The notes: generated by a model from the sequence alone, not told the origin. A stretch of DNA of 64,000 nt from an uncultured Chlorobiaceae bacterium (GCA_903866255.1 CAIPMW010000009.1:1-64000); one strand, 5' to 3'; numbered from the stretch's first letter, positions 32,888 through 44,829 are shown. Numbers and translations: made by a program.

Positions 32888-35515
32888 TTAGAAGGTGAAA
32901 TCCACCCCTGCAATAAAACTGCGTCCTGGCGCTCTGAACCACTCAGCTTCTTCGTATTGCACGTTACCAATGTTCTTGCAGAGAAGGCTTAAAGAGACCG
33001 TTTTACCTGCCTGATATTTTGCGCTGGTGTTCAGCACAACAAAGCCACCTGGATAGTTGGTCCTGGTTGCGTTAGGAAAAGAACTTATTGATTTGTACTG
33101 ACTCACGTAACGTCCGTTGAGATTAAGAGCAAGTTTGCTGACAGGCTTCCAGGTTGCTCCGGCAGAGGCCATATGTTCTGCGCGGTATGGCAACCACGTT
33201 GGATCAGGGTTTAGATCCTGATTTGAGCTTTGTCCAGCAACATAGGAGCGGTTTTTTGCATTCATGTAGGTGTAGGTTGCATTCAGTAACCAATCATTAG
33301 ATGGTCTGTAATTTAGACTGGTTTCGACACCGTAGATGCGTGCTTTGGTAATGTTCCTATAGATGAATGTTCCTCCTGACCCAACCGGGGTAATAATAGA
33401 CTCAATAAGGTTATTGTAGTCGTTAAGATAGCCCGCGATATCCAAAGATACCTTGTCGCTGAACTGCTTAAATACGCCGACTTCATAAGCTGTCATAGTC
33501 TCCTTGTCCAGAGCAGGGTTTGGTATTCCGGTGAACAGTCCTGCGTCGCGAATGAAGCGCTCAGACAAGGTTGGAGCACGGAAGCTTTTTCCATACGATG
33601 CCCGGAAGGATATGTCATCCATTGCCTTATAGTTAAGGGCAACACGTGGACTTAGGGCATCGACCGACTTATTCGTTAAGTCAAAAAAGTTACCTGCAGT
33701 TCTTTCAGCTCTAGTCGCATCAATACCACTCCAGTCATAACGTAGGGAGAGGAGTGAGGTCAGTTTGTCCGACATTTTCCATTCATCTTGCACAAAAGCT
33801 GCTGCGTTTTTTTCCTGAATTGGCTTCAACTTGCTTTTTTCTGGTAATTCTGCGGACACGGTGGTTGTCATAACATTCGTGATATTGCCATCAACCCCAA
33901 AAATAAAGCGATGCTGGTCATTAACTCTCCAGTCCAGCTTTGCCCCGGCACCGTAACGGTTGGAGGTGGTTTGATTAAACTCTCCAGCTAATCTGTCTGT
34001 TACTGGATAATCTTGCAAAGAGGCTGTTGGGTTATACTCAATACGGGTGTCAAAACGTGTAAAGTATAGTTTTGTGTCAAGACTGACACTGTCGCTTAGC
34101 AGATTGACATAGTTTAAGCCGACCTGAGCATTCTTTCTTTTAATAATATCATCAGCATAGACGGTGTCGTAGGTCGTGAAGTTAACGATTTTACCGCCAG
34201 CAAAGGTATTGGCTAACGTTGCATATGCTAATGCGTTAGGTTGACCAAGAGTATGAGCAGGGTCAACACCAGGAACAAAAGAAGTCGGTAACGTCAGTGT
34301 GGTACTGCCAACTGTAATTGATTCACCAGGGTGTGCGGTTATGTAAGAGGCTAATGTCGCCAGATCTGCAAAGCCTCTAGATTGTTGAAAAATATCGAAT
34401 GATCTGTTAGGGATTGTGGTGAAATTATTTGGAACTCCTGTCGCTTGATAGGGCCAGTTGTACGCATATCCGCCATTAGTTTCGTTATAGAATGAACTGA
34501 TCTGCAGATACTGTTTTGCATCAATGTCGTAACGGGCCTTTAGCTTTACATCATCAAGCTTGGTCTGTGCGTTCTGGCGATAGCCATCGTCTTTGCTATG
34601 AGTGTAGAGCAAGCTGTAGTTCCATTTTCCACTCTTGTTGCCAAGACCGACATAGGTGTTCCAGAACCAGGGGGTATATTTATTCCGGTAGACGCTCTGG
34701 TCGCTTGAGGGTGGGGCATCGTAGAATCCACCGTTTACACCGGCCTTTACTTCGAATTTGTCTGGAAGGTGTCCAAAGACGTTGACCACACCGCCCATCG
34801 CTCCTGAACCGTAGAGGGTAGCAGCAGCGCCTTTAAGGATCTCTACCTTGTCAGCAGCATTCATGTTGACTGCTGGCCACGCAATTTCACCGGATTCTGG
34901 AGCGTTGAGTGGAAATCCGTCATAAAAACCCTGTACGCGGGTGCCGATTGCTCCACCCTGATAGGTGTTTGAACCACGAATTTGTATGCCGGATGTGGTC
35001 TGGCCACCTGCGCGATTGACCGATACACCCGGAACGTCCTCTACGACTTTATCGAGAGTGGCATTTGGCTCTTGCCTAATTTTTTCCTGTGACACCACGT
35101 TGACAGTCACAGGGACCTGAAGCCTGTCCTGCTTGTAAAGCGAGGCGCCAACAACAACTTCGGATGCCATAATAGTGGTCTGGCCAAGTTTCAGGTTGAC
35201 CTCAGTGGTTTTGTCACTGCTGACGTTTATCACTTGACTTGCCGGCGAATAACCAACAATTGAAATAGCGATCTTTTGCTGTTTGGCGGGGACATTAAAA
35301 AGGGTAAAGTTGCCGTTCATGTCGGTTGCGGTGCCGATGGTGGTACCGGCAATGTTTACTGATGCGCCATAAACGCCTTCACCGTCAGACTTGTCGATGA
35401 TTTTTCCTTTCACTGTTCCAGTATCAGCTCCATAAGAGGGAAGAGGGAGCAGTGATGCCGACAGGCAAAATGCGGAAAGGACAAAACGAGACGTTCGTGC
35501 ATGCTTTCTTTTCAT
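32888..35515 (-). CDS. TonB-dependent receptor with N-terminal carboxypeptidase-regulatory-like domain
   Basis: Signal peptide, VKGKIIDKSDGEGVYGASVNIAGTTIGTATDMNGNF, plug domain, C-terminal aromatic FIAGVDFTF; start chosen at 35515. Confidence 0.9.
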   Translation of the reverse strand: MKRKHARTSRFVLSAFCLSASLLPLPSYGADTGTVKGKIIDKSDGEGVYGASVNIAGTTIGTATDMNGNFTLFNVPAKQQKIAISIVGYSPASQVINVSSDKTTEVNLKLGQTTIMASEVVVGASLYKQDRLQVPVTVNVVSQEKIRQEPNATLDKVVEDVPGVSVNRAGGQTTSGIQIRGSNTYQGGAIGTRVQGFYDGFPLNAPESGEIAWPAVNMNAADKVEILKGAAATLYGSGAMGGVVNVFGHLPDKFEVKAGVNGGFYDAPPSSDQSVYRNKYTPWFWNTYVGLGNKSGKWNYSLLYTHSKDDGYRQNAQTKLDDVKLKARYDIDAKQYLQISSFYNETNGGYAYNWPYQATGVPNNFTTIPNRSFDIFQQSRGFADLATLASYITAHPGESITVGSTTLTLPTSFVPGVDPAHTLGQPNALAYATLANTFAGGKIVNFTTYDTVYADDIIKRKNAQVGLNYVNLLSDSVSLDTKLYFTRFDTRIEYNPTASLQDYPVTDRLAGEFNQTTSNRYGAGAKLDWRVNDQHRFIFGVDGNITNVMTTTVSAELPEKSKLKPIQEKNAAAFVQDEWKMSDKLTSLLSLRYDWSGIDATRAERTAGNFFDLTNKSVDALSPRVALNYKAMDDISFRASYGKSFRAPTLSERFIRDAGLFTGIPNPALDKETMTAYEVGVFKQFSDKVSLDIAGYLNDYNNLIESIITPVGSGGTFIYRNITKARIYGVETSLNYRPSNDWLLNATYTYMNAKNRSYVAGQSSNQDLNPDPTWLPYRAEHMASAGATWKPVSKLALNLNGRYVSQYKSISSFPNATRTNYPGGFVVLNTSAKYQAGKTVSLSLLCKNIGNVQYEEAEWFRAPGRSFIAGVDFTF

Positions 35516-35789
35516 GATTGTATCTGGTTGAGTTGCAGTGATTCGTACAAACAAAAACAGGGTTACGCTCTGTGTTCGTATCGTCCGACTTGCACTTGAA
35601 TTCATCAACAAAAATCCACTATACCTTACCCTTGCATGTCGTCGACATCCCAATCTATGAAATAATTAAAAAAAATACTTGGTAATTGGATTAAAACAGT
35701 GGTTAAAACAGAAAGTTTATGCAATAATATAATGGAGGGAGGGCTCCCGGGCAGTTGCCGGGGAGTTTAAAGCAGGAGGGACGATATGC

Positions 35790-36992
35790 TCAGATGACAC
35801 CAAGCTCTCTGCCAATGGAGCAGAATTCTGTGATGACTTTGTCGAGGTGTACGCGCTCGTGGGTTGCCATAAAGCTGGTGCGGAGCGCTTCGTGGCCAGG
35901 CATGACGCCAGGCCGAATGAAGGCGTTGACATAAACTCCGGCATCAAACAGTTTTTTCCAGAACAGAAGAGTTTTTATCTGGTCACTGATCAGCACGGTG
36001 ACGATAGCCGTACGCGAAGGCATAAGAGTAAACCCAGCTTTGAGGAGTGCTTGTCGGACATAGTCGGTGTTGGAAATCAGTCGTTCCGAGAGTTCTGGCT
36101 CAGAACGGATAATGTCAAGAGTGGTCAGAACTGCAGCCACACTCGCCGGTGTTGGTGAGGCACTGAAGATGAGTGACGAAGCGTTGTGCTTGATGTAGTT
36201 AATGACAGTGCGGTCGCCAACAACGTATCCACCGAGTGAGCCAAACGTTTTCGAGAAGGTGCCCATGATGAGGTCAATCTCATTGACAAGGCCAAATTCT
36301 GATGGAGTGCCTCTGCCGTTTTTGCCTATCACACCGACAGCGTGAGCGTCATCAATCAGAATGCGTGCGCCATATTTTTTTGCCAGTTGCACAAGGTGTG
36401 GGAGATCGACAATTTCACCGGAGACCGAAAAAACTCCGTCAGAGACAATCAGGCGGCCTGCAGTTTCAGGAATTGTCTGAAGTACCCGCTCAAGATCCGC
36501 CATATTGTTGTGGTTGTAACGCACCAGATTTGCCCCCGCCCCCTGAGCCATGATGGATGCTGCCACAAGGCTTGCGTGGTTGTCGCGGTCTGATACGATG
36601 TATTCGCCACGCTGTACCAGTGTTGGAATAATGCCCTGTCCGGTCTGGTAACCAGTGCTGAAGAGCAAGCAGCGCTCCTTTTCAAAAAAGTCAGCAAGCC
36701 TCTCTTCCAGTTCGACGTGAAGGTTAACCGTTCCGGTCATGTACCGTGACCCACTGCAACTTGTTCCGTATTTGTTGATAGCGGCGATTGAAGCTGCCTT
36801 TACCCTTTGGTCGGCAGTTAGGCCGAGATAGTTGTTTGAGCCAGCCATAACCAGCTTGCGCCCTCCAAAAGTGACAACTGGACCTTCATTTTCGTCTATT
36901 GGATGAAAAAAGGGATATATGCCTTGAGCTTTTACTTCGTCAGCGATGGTATAATCAACGCATTTTTTGAATAGGTCTTTCGTTTTCTCCAC
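35790..36992 (-). CDS. PLP-dependent alpha-oxoamine synthase (8-amino-7-oxononanoate/serine palmitoyltransferase-like)
   Basis: [66 protein letters not shown]. Confidence 0.88.
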   Translation of the reverse strand: MEKTKDLFKKCVDYTIADEVKAQGIYPFFHPIDENEGPVVTFGGRKLVMAGSNNYLGLTADQRVKAASIAAINKYGTSCSGSRYMTGTVNLHVELEERLADFFEKERCLLFSTGYQTGQGIIPTLVQRGEYIVSDRDNHASLVAASIMAQGAGANLVRYNHNNMADLERVLQTIPETAGRLIVSDGVFSVSGEIVDLPHLVQLAKKYGARILIDDAHAVGVIGKNGRGTPSEFGLVNEIDLIMGTFSKTFGSLGGYVVGDRTVINYIKHNASSLIFSASPTPASVAAVLTTLDIIRSEPELSERLISNTDYVRQALLKAGFTLMPSRTAIVTVLISDQIKTLLFWKKLFDAGVYVNAFIRPGVMPGHEALRTSFMATHERVHLDKVITEFCSIGRELGVI

Positions 36993-37229
36993 AGGAATTC
37001 ATTTTTATCTTCAGCTTTGACAGACAGCGCCGGAATTTCTTTTTGTTACGATCGTTGCTTTTTGTGTCTCTTGCAGCGATAATTTCCTCAGGTAAGCGGA
37101 TTCTGCTCTTGAAACGAAATGTAATTAAATTTTATTTATTTTTTTGTTAAAACGGGTTTCGTCTTTTTTACCTCGCAACGCTGTTTGCGGGGAATGGTTG
37201 CTTTGGTATCTGAATAAATGCAAGTGATG

Positions 37230-38228
37230 AGGGATATGAGTGAAACAATTTTGGTAACAGGTTCAAGCGGTTTTATTGGGACAAGGTTATTACAATACCT
37301 GGCAGAAGAGGGAGTGAATATAAGGATTTTACTTCGCGTTGAGAGTGGCGTTGGAGTTTTGCCTGACGGGGTGGAGATTGTTCGGGGAAGTTTCAGTGAC
37401 CCGGAAACTCTTGCTCGGGCGGTGGGAGGTGTTGACCGTATTGTTCATCTTGCCGGGGTAACCAAAGCTGTTGATGAATCCGGGTACGATGCTGGTAATG
37501 TTATGCCTTTACAAAACCTTTTTGCTGCGATCAGGAAGCATAATCCGGATCTGAAGCGCTTCCTTTATATTTCGTCGCTTACAGCGGCAGGGCCCGCTTC
37601 GGAGGGTATGCGAGGCATCAAAGAGTCCGATTCTCCTCATCCTGTGAGTGCTTACGGGCGTAGCAAACTCAGGGCGGAAAGCCTTTGTCTTGAGCACGCC
37701 GCACGGATTCCTGTGACCATTGTGCGTCCACCGGCTGTCTATGGACCGGGAGACAGGGATGTTCTTCAGGTTTTTCTTATGCTTTCCAGAGGAGTTCTTG
37801 TGCTTCCGGGCACTGCAGCGAAGCAGCGTTTCAGCATGATTTATGTTGACGATCTTGCTGAAGGGATAATGATGGCTGCTCGTTCAGAGGAGGCTGTTGG
37901 CCGAACCTACTATATCACCTCTCCCCGCTCTTTGTCATGGGATGATGTTATTACCGCTTCAAAACCGGTGCTTGGGTTCAGCAAGTTGTACAAACTCTCC
38001 TTGCCTCAGTCATTTGTTTTTTTTCTTGGGACGGTGATCGGTGCGGCAGGGTCGCTTTTGGGAAAGCCAGCACTGATCAATCGCGACAAAGCCAATGAGC
38101 TGGTGCAGAACTATTGGGTTTGTTCACCGGAACGGGCTCTTCATGATCTTGGTTTTACAGCCAGAACGACTCTTGCTGATGGTGTGGCAAAAACCGTTGA
38201 CTGGTATCAGCGAAAAGGGTGGTTGTGA
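37230..38228 (+). CDS. NAD-dependent epimerase/dehydratase (extended SDR)
   Basis: ILVTGSSGFIGTRLLQYL, VRPPAVYGPGDRDVL, SAYGRSKLRAE; exact start among several Met codons uncertain. Confidence 0.85.
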   Translation, partial: RDMSETILVTGSSGFIGTRLLQYLAEEGVNIRILLRVESGVGVLPDGVEIVRGSFSDPETLARAVGGVDRIVHLAGVTKAVDESGYDAGNVMPLQNLFAAIRKHNPDLKRFLYISSLTAAGPASEGMRGIKESDSPHPVSAYGRSKLRAESLCLEHAARIPVTIVRPPAVYGPGDRDVLQVFLMLSRGVLVLPGTAAKQRFSMIYVDDLAEGIMMAARSEEAVGRTYYITSPRSLSWDDVITASKPVLGFSKLYKLSLPQSFVFFLGTVIGAAGSLLGKPALINRDKANELVQNYWVCSPERALHDLGFTARTTLADGVAKTVDWYQRKGWL

Positions 38229-38250
38229 ACCGGGCCCGGTTTATGATTCC

Positions 38251-39303
38251 CTACCCGAGCAATTTTTGCATGAGTTGCAAGAGCAGATATTTTTCATCAG
38301 GATAGGGTCGCAGTCCTTTCAGCGCAGCGTCGGCCTCTTGGAGGGCGATGATTGCGTGTTCAGCATTCTGCAACGAAAACGACCTTGTGTAGCCAAGGTA
38401 GTTTTTGACGAAGTACTCCTGTTTGCCGTACATGCCGAGAATTTTTGCAATTTCAACTTGAGGCAACTGCCGCACTTCAGGAAGTGAAAGTTTCCACAGG
38501 CGAAGGTAAAATATTGTAAGATAACGGATAATGTTTCCAAGGCCCTCTTTTTGCCCCTCCTGGTCCATGATCAGGAGCGACATGCCGCTGCAGAGTCGCA
38601 GGTTTCGATCTGCCAGGGCTTTTTCCAGCTCAAAGATGTTATAGGTGCGAGAGATGCCGACGCAGTCGTAAACGTCCGGTGCCGTAATCTGTTTTTTTTC
38701 GTTGGTACGGGATGATGCATACAGGATAATCTTTTCGATTTCGTGGCATATCTCCCTTGCCGATGGCTGGATATAAGCGCTGAATGCTTTGAGTGCATCG
38801 GCGTCAAATTCCCATCCGAGCGATTTTGCCCTGTTATAGGCAAAAAGGTCAGGCGCTTTGATAATCGGGAACTCGTGGCGGTATTTTTTCAGCAGATTGA
38901 ATGGTGACTTTTCAATATCCTTTTTATCGACAGGATCGGTGTCAAGAATCAGAACGGTAAATTCTGCTGGTCTGGCGATGTATTGACTCAGTTTTTCATC
39001 ATACTGCTTTTGCTGCTCTTTTGTTGCCGGCTTTTTGATTTTGTCAAATTGCCTGACTATAATGAGCTGCTTCGGGGTGAACATAGGGTATTCAGAGGCT
39101 TTGGAGAGTAGCATGCCAAGTGTCAAGTCTGGACCATAAAAGATCTGCGTGTTGTCGGCAGCATCAGCCTCCGAAGGAAAAATCGCCCTTTTGATCATCT
39201 CTGCAGCCTCCTCTTTAAGGAAGCTTTCAGCGCCATACAGGAGATACATCGGATCAATGGCACCAGCAAGAATACTTTTTTTCAATGCTTCCATAGATAT
39301 CAA
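38251..39303 (-). CDS. holA: DNA polymerase III subunit delta
   Basis: PMYLLYGAESFLKEEAAEMIKRA, overall delta-subunit organisation. Confidence 0.85.
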   Translation of the reverse strand: MISMEALKKSILAGAIDPMYLLYGAESFLKEEAAEMIKRAIFPSEADAADNTQIFYGPDLTLGMLLSKASEYPMFTPKQLIIVRQFDKIKKPATKEQQKQYDEKLSQYIARPAEFTVLILDTDPVDKKDIEKSPFNLLKKYRHEFPIIKAPDLFAYNRAKSLGWEFDADALKAFSAYIQPSAREICHEIEKIILYASSRTNEKKQITAPDVYDCVGISRTYNIFELEKALADRNLRLCSGMSLLIMDQEGQKEGLGNIIRYLTIFYLRLWKLSLPEVRQLPQVEIAKILGMYGKQEYFVKNYLGYTRSFSLQNAEHAIIALQEADAALKGLRPYPDEKYLLLQLMQKLLG

Positions 39304-39346
39304 ACATCAAAGGGCGCACCGGGATGCGCCCTGCAGGTTTTAAAAG

Positions 39347-39835
39347 TCAAAACGGGAGGTCATCTTTTTCGCTTTCGAGTATTGATACTGAAGGAGGGAT
39401 GGCTTGCGATGAACTCGTTTGCGTATATCCCTGGTGGGAAGAGCCGATCTGCGGCCGGTCAGCCCCATCATACCCCCCGGAAACGCTATTCTGATCCCGT
39501 TGAGCACCGAGCATCTGCATATCAGAGCAGACAATCTCTGTGGTATACTTTTTCTCCCCACTTTTTGGATCATCCCAGCTTCTGGTCTGCAGACGTCCCT
39601 CAATATAGACCTGCCGCCCCTTTTTCAGGTACTGACCGCATATTTCAGCAAGTTTACCCCAGACGATGATCCTGTGCCATTCAGGTTTTTCCTGCCAGTT
39701 TCCATCGTTGTCTTTGAAGCTTTCGGTGGTAGCAAGAGTAAAATTGGCCTTCGACTGGCCGGATGTCATCACTTTTACTTCAGGGTCACTGCCAAGATGT
39801 CCGATCAGCATTACTTTGTTCAGTCCTTTTGCCAT
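39347..39835 (-). CDS. ssb: Single-stranded DNA-binding protein
   Basis: [52 protein letters not shown], acidic C-terminal DDLPF. Confidence 0.95.
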   Translation of the reverse strand: MAKGLNKVMLIGHLGSDPEVKVMTSGQSKANFTLATTESFKDNDGNWQEKPEWHRIIVWGKLAEICGQYLKKGRQVYIEGRLQTRSWDDPKSGEKKYTTEIVCSDMQMLGAQRDQNSVSGGYDGADRPQIGSSHQGYTQTSSSQAIPPSVSILESEKDDLPF

Positions 39836-39929
39836 GGTAGTATGAGGTTCGTTGAAAAAGCTTTGGGAATGCTCTTCCCAGGACATTATCAAATTAATAT
39901 ACGGGAGAAATATACTATAAAAATACGTA

Positions 39930-40724
39930 TTATTGTATAAATAATTTGGAATTGATAATCGGCCCCTCCTTGCAAAGGAGTATCGTCCTGGAGTTGCCAT
40001 TCGGAGTTTTTATGTCGACACTGCATCCATAGCATATACCTATTCCACATCCCATGACCGATTCAAGCGAGAGGTCACATGCCAACTGATGTTCCTGGCA
40101 GAATTGCGCAAGTGATTTCAGCATCGGATTTGGTCCACAGGCAAAAACTTTAAAGGGACCCTTTCTATTGAGTTCAGGGAGTTCCTTGTGGAGCAGCTCT
40201 ACAACATTTCCCTTGAACCCTGCAGATCCGTCATCCGTGGCACATCGACAGTTTGTAAGGTTTTGAGTGAGCAGATCATCTTTGCTTCTTCCGCCCGTCA
40301 GGTTGATCACCTCTTTGCCGCAGGCGAGAACAGTTTTTTGAAGAAAAAGCATGGGAGCTGTTCCAATGCCTCCCGACACAAGTACTGCAGTATGAAAGGC
40401 TTCGCTTGTGAGATCAAAGCTGTTGCCGAGAGGGCCGAGAACCATCACGTCCGAGCCACTGGGGGTTTTGCAGAACAAGGTTGTGCCGCGTCCGATGGAC
40501 TTCACCATAATATCAATGAGGGAGCCCCGAACATTATGTATTGAAAACGGTCTTCTGAGCAGCGGCTGTGTGGCATCGTTAATCTTGATGTTAACAAAGT
40601 TTCCTGGTTTTGCTGTGGAGGCAATGACCGGGCAATCAAGGGTGATGATGCTGACATCGCGGCTGACAGGTTGTACCTGGACGACAGACGCCCGGATATC
40701 AGCAAATGAGTTTGTATTGCACAT
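39930..40724 (-). CDS. pyrK: Dihydroorotate dehydrogenase electron transfer subunit
   Basis: [44 protein letters not shown] [2Fe-2S] motif. Confidence 0.88.
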   Translation of the reverse strand: MCNTNSFADIRASVVQVQPVSRDVSIITLDCPVIASTAKPGNFVNIKINDATQPLLRRPFSIHNVRGSLIDIMVKSIGRGTTLFCKTPSGSDVMVLGPLGNSFDLTSEAFHTAVLVSGGIGTAPMLFLQKTVLACGKEVINLTGGRSKDDLLTQNLTNCRCATDDGSAGFKGNVVELLHKELPELNRKGPFKVFACGPNPMLKSLAQFCQEHQLACDLSLESVMGCGIGICYGCSVDIKTPNGNSRTILLCKEGPIINSKLFIQ

Positions 40725-41004
40725 AATGGAACCCGTCAGGAGTCGGTGACAGTTAATAAAGAGGGTAATTAAGTGAGCAGGGTGTTCATTTGCAAGTGGT
40801 TTCGGACACAGGGGTTTCAATAAAAGCATTAACTCTTTACGGCACACCGGAAATGTATCAGTACTGCCTGTAATAATTTTATCGGCTTTGATAAATATTT
40901 TGAAGATTGTCCGAACTGTGTATGTTAGAAGATCTTTTGTAGTGTCAGCTTTGAGTTATATCTTTGACGTTTTCTCTGCATTTCCAAATACAATATCTCG
41001 GTTC

Positions 41005-42240
41005 ATGCGTATTTTAACTTTTACAGGTAAAGGCGGGGTAGGCAAAACCAGTGTATCCGCAGCTACTGCTGTTCGTTTGTCGCAGCTTGGTTATCGCACT
41101 CTTGTTCTCTCAACTGATCCCGCGCACAGTCTATCAGATTCATTTAATCTTCCTCTTGGCGCTGAACCGACAAAGATAAAGGATAATCTTCATGCTATTG
41201 AGGTCAATCCCTATGTTGATCTCAAGGAGAACTGGCAATCTGTGCAGAAGTACTACACCAGGATTTTTATGGCACAGGGTGTTTCCGGGGTTATGGCCGA
41301 TGAGATGACCATCCTTCCAGGTATGGAAGAGCTTTTTTCCCTTCTGAGGATAAAGCGTTACAAAGCCTCGGGTCTTTATGATGTTCTTGTGCTTGATACA
41401 GCCCCGACTGGTGAGACTCTTCGTCTTCTTTCTCTCCCTGATACGCTAGCGTGGGGCATGAAAGCAATCAAAAATGTTAATAAATATCTGATCAAGCCGT
41501 TGAGCAAGCCCCTCTCAAAGATGTCTGACAAAATTGCTTTTTTTGTTCCCCCTGCTGATGCCATCGAGTCAGTTGACCAGGTTTTTGATGAACTTGAGGA
41601 TATTCGTGAGATTTTGACGGACAATAAAAAATCAACGGTCAGACTTGTCATGAATGCGGAAAAAATGTCAATCAAGGAGACCATGCGAGCGCTCACGTAT
41701 CTCAACCTGTATGGCTTCAAGGTGGATATGGTGCTGGTGAACAGGCTGCTTGATACCAAAGAGGATAGTGGATATCTTGAGAACTGGAAAGCCATTCAGC
41801 AGAAGTACCTTGGGGAGATAGAGGAGGGTTTTTCACCTCTTCCGGTAAAAAAGCTGCGGATGTATGAACAGGAGATTGTGGGTCTTCAGTCACTTGAGTT
41901 GTTCGCCAAAGATATGTATGGTGATTCCGATCCATCAGATATGATGTATGACGAGCCGCCGATCAAGTTTGTGAGGAACAAGGATGTCTATGAGGTGCAG
42001 TTGAAACTTATGTTTGCCAACCCTGTTGATATTGACGTATGGGTAACCGGGGATGAATTGTTTGTGCAGATTGGTAATCAGCGTAAAATTATTTCGCTTC
42101 CGATCAGCCTCACCGGTCTTGAGCCAGGAAACGCTGTTTTCAAGGATAGATGGCTGCATATTCCGTTTGATCTTGACCGAAATAATCATAGCCGCTCGCC
42201 TCAGGATCAGAAGATGCATAAGGAGTATGATCAAGGGTAG
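41005..42240 (+). CDS. ArsA/Get3-type ATPase with C-terminal HSP20-like domain
   Basis: [24 protein letters not shown] deviant Walker A; C-terminal beta-rich ArsA_HSP20-like region. Confidence 0.88.
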   Translation: MRILTFTGKGGVGKTSVSAATAVRLSQLGYRTLVLSTDPAHSLSDSFNLPLGAEPTKIKDNLHAIEVNPYVDLKENWQSVQKYYTRIFMAQGVSGVMADEMTILPGMEELFSLLRIKRYKASGLYDVLVLDTAPTGETLRLLSLPDTLAWGMKAIKNVNKYLIKPLSKPLSKMSDKIAFFVPPADAIESVDQVFDELEDIREILTDNKKSTVRLVMNAEKMSIKETMRALTYLNLYGFKVDMVLVNRLLDTKEDSGYLENWKAIQQKYLGEIEEGFSPLPVKKLRMYEQEIVGLQSLELFAKDMYGDSDPSDMMYDEPPIKFVRNKDVYEVQLKLMFANPVDIDVWVTGDELFVQIGNQRKIISLPISLTGLEPGNAVFKDRWLHIPFDLDRNNHSRSPQDQKMHKEYDQG

Positions 42241-42366
42241 GGGACTTGATGCAGTTGATTTGTTTTGATCGATATTTATGACTAAATTCGGCGAAGATGG
42301 TGTGTTCAATATGTAAACAATAACAGAGGTATTCCAGTGGATGCCTCACTATCTAGGGAGAAAAAT

Positions 42367-42783
42367 ATGTCGGAATCGTACCAGAAATTGCGTAAAGATT
42401 TCAAGGAGCTTGAGTTTACAGATCGCCTTACATTTCTTGCAGAGAGTGTTCTTCTGACGGGGCAGGGTGCTGTTGTGGGTGGTCTTAATCTGGCGGGAAA
42501 CCTTGTTGACACCGTAACAGGCACAGTTGGCGCTGTTCTTGACGCAACCGGTATTGGAAATCTGCTTGGCAACACAGGCGGGGTCGTTGGAGAAACCATT
42601 GACAGGGTTGCTATTACCGTCAAGGATGCCTCAAGAACGGCTAACGAGTTGTATGCCAGTGCTGTGGAAACTGTTGAAAATGCAACAGGAAATGCTGCGA
42701 CTGCTGTCGGTGATGCAGGAGTTTCGGCTTCTGAAGTTGTGAAGAATTTTGCAGGTTCTTTCCAGAGAGGGCCAAGAAAATAG
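42367..42783 (+). CDS. csmC: Chlorosome envelope protein C
   Basis: 138 aa glycine/alanine-rich protein immediately upstream of csmA (known csmCA order); Shine-Dalgarno gggag upstream of ATG. Confidence 0.8.
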   Translation: MSESYQKLRKDFKELEFTDRLTFLAESVLLTGQGAVVGGLNLAGNLVDTVTGTVGAVLDATGIGNLLGNTGGVVGETIDRVAITVKDASRTANELYASAVETVENATGNAATAVGDAGVSASEVVKNFAGSFQRGPRK

Positions 42784-42926
42784 CAGATGTACTCTTCGGC
42801 TGGCTGGCGTTTGTGCCATAGGTTGAAATCTTTTTTTGTTTTTTTTTGTTAATTGCTGTAGATTGCAGAAAGAGAGCTGTTCTGAGGCTTTAAAATTTCC
42901 AATAATTTAAATTACAAGGGGGACTT

Positions 42927-43169
42927 ATGAGTGGTGGAGGTGTATTTACCGATATCCTGGCCGCAGCCGGACGTATTTTTGAGGTTATGGTTGAGGGGCA
43001 CTGGGAGACTGTTGGGATGCTGTTTGATTCTCTTGGCAAAGGCACAATGAGGATCAATCGTAATGCCTATGGCAGCATGGGTGGAGGCGGAAGTCTTCGT
43101 GGTTCTTCACCTGAGGTGACAGGTTATGCTGTTCCTACCAAAGCTATAGAATCAAAGTTCGCTGAGTAA
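42927..43169 (+). CDS. csmA: Chlorosome baseplate protein CsmA
   Basis: [54 protein letters not shown] is diagnostic for CsmA. Confidence 0.98.
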   Translation: MSGGGVFTDILAAAGRIFEVMVEGHWETVGMLFDSLGKGTMRINRNAYGSMGGGGSLRGSSPEVTGYAVPTKAIESKFAE

Positions 43170-43194
43170 GCGTCTTATGATGTTCTGTGCATGG

Positions 43195-43236
43195 GCAGTG
43201 AAAAGCGTTATAAGCTTTCACTGCCTTTTTTTTTGT
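43195..43236 (+). terminator. Rho-independent terminator after csmA
   Basis: cagtgaaaagc-gttata-agctttcactg hairpin followed by a long T tract. Confidence 0.75.
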
Positions 43237-43359
43237 AAAAAGCAAAACCAGTCAAGGGTTCATATTGACAGGATGATTGACTGATTTCTGTTTATTATAA
43301 AAATTTCATAGATTTGAGTTCGAGCTTCTGAAACGTGTTAAGCTGAACAGGTATGGTCA

Positions 43360-44829
43360 ATGGCTAATGTATCGTTGTATGTTTCGGGGCAGACCGAACA
43401 GGGTGATGTGGCTGAATTTTTTCAAAAGGGCCTCATGAGTGCGGGTGAGAATCCCATCGCATTTTTTGAGGGGGTGTTTTATGAGTCGCATCAGGAGCGA
43501 GTTGGGAATATAGCCTTTCAGGATTATCTCATTTACACAGACAAAGCCGTTTACCTGTGGGCCAGAGGCTCAAATAAAGACTATCTCGACAGATTTAATC
43601 TTGGCTCCGTTTCTGTGAGCAGTCGGAACAAGGACCATGATTTTGCCACGTTGAATCTCAAGGTGCGACGTGAGGATAAAGAGCCTGTTTATGTGATTTT
43701 TGATATGGTGGAGTTACGTGAAGCTGAATTGATCATCAAACTCCATACGCTTGTTGAATCACTTATTGAAGAGAATCTTGGGATGAATTATCGCAAGAAT
43801 CTTCCTGATAACGTCTCTCTGCTTATTTTGCAGGCTTCGAGAAGTGTGTGTGTACCTCAAGCCTTTTCCCTTCGATTTGAAGCTCCAGCTCAGCAGGAGA
43901 GCAATATTGGCTACGGACAGGATCTTCTTGAGCAATACAAAGCGAGTCTTGGCTATTCCCAATCTGAAGAACCCCTGCGTCACCAGGGTGGTGAAAAGAA
44001 AGCAGAAGGCTTTTCTGCCGCAGACGCATTGCGGGGAATTGAAAATCTTCTCCCGACGGATCCTGTTGCACTGAAAAGGGTTGCTGAATCCATAAAAGAT
44101 ATGATTGGTGATGCGCCATTCAAGATTCGAGATCAGGTCAAGAGTGACCTGCAACATGTTCCGGGTATGCTAACAGCACTTAATGAGCTGCTTAACAGTA
44201 TAGCAGATAATCCGCAGGCGGAGCGCTTTGTCATTAATATTGTTAAAACTGCAGTCAGAAATGACGGTGTGATCGGCTCTGTAGGCAAGCTGCTGCGTCT
44301 CTCCGCCAGTTTTGGCGAAAGTTCAAAGAGGAGGGGACAGCGGTCAGCATCAAGGACAGGAAATTCTGAGTCCAGAACGGACTCTTCTGAGTCCAGACCG
44401 AGGGATTTCAGTGACGATGATTCTTTGGTTAAAAAGAAAATCAACATTCATAGCGATGATGAGGCGACGTTGAACGATGATTGTTTCAGCAGCGCTGATT
44501 CAGATTTTGAGAAAAAGAGGGCCTCTGCAGCCTCTGCAAAAATGACGAGAAGAGATGATTTTGAAGAGAGTGCTATTCCTTCACGCAAAAGCATTTCGAT
44601 TCAAACTTCTGAAGATGAGCTATCCCCTCTGGTGAAAAATATGATGAATATGGATGATTTTTCAGAGAGAGGCGCAGAGCCTGTTGGACAGGGTGCTGAT
44701 GGAAGCATCCCCAGAAAAAAAATTATGATTACATCGGATTCCGGGGAGAGTGTTCAGTCGCCTGGTGCGGGTATTTCGGCGAAGCAGTCAGAAGATAGTG
44801 ATGATGACCAACATCCGAATCGTCGATAA
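43360..44829 (+). CDS. Uncharacterised protein with disordered acidic C-terminal tail
   Basis: 489 aa ORF; N-terminal globular region, C-terminal Ser/Asp/Glu-rich tail with three repeats of a basic-hydrophobic motif; no family recognised. Confidence 0.75.
   Translation: MANVSLYVSGQTEQGDVAEFFQKGLMSAGENPIAFFEGVFYESHQERVGNIAFQDYLIYTDKAVYLWARGSNKDYLDRFNLGSVSVSSRNKDHDFATLNLKVRREDKEPVYVIFDMVELREAELIIKLHTLVESLIEENLGMNYRKNLPDNVSLLILQASRSVCVPQAFSLRFEAPAQQESNIGYGQDLLEQYKASLGYSQSEEPLRHQGGEKKAEGFSAADALRGIENLLPTDPVALKRVAESIKDMIGDAPFKIRDQVKSDLQHVPGMLTALNELLNSIADNPQAERFVINIVKTAVRNDGVIGSVGKLLRLSASFGESSKRRGQRSASRTGNSESRTDSSESRPRDFSDDDSLVKKKINIHSDDEATLNDDCFSSADSDFEKKRASAASAKMTRRDDFEESAIPSRKSISIQTSEDELSPLVKNMMNMDDFSERGAEPVGQGADGSIPRKKIMITSDSGESVQSPGAGISAKQSEDSDDDQHPNRR

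Noticed and set aside
35515-35790. Cobalamin riboswitch upstream of the TonB-dependent receptor
   Set aside because: No recognisable B12 box (GCCACTG...) or riboswitch core on the minus strand by eye.
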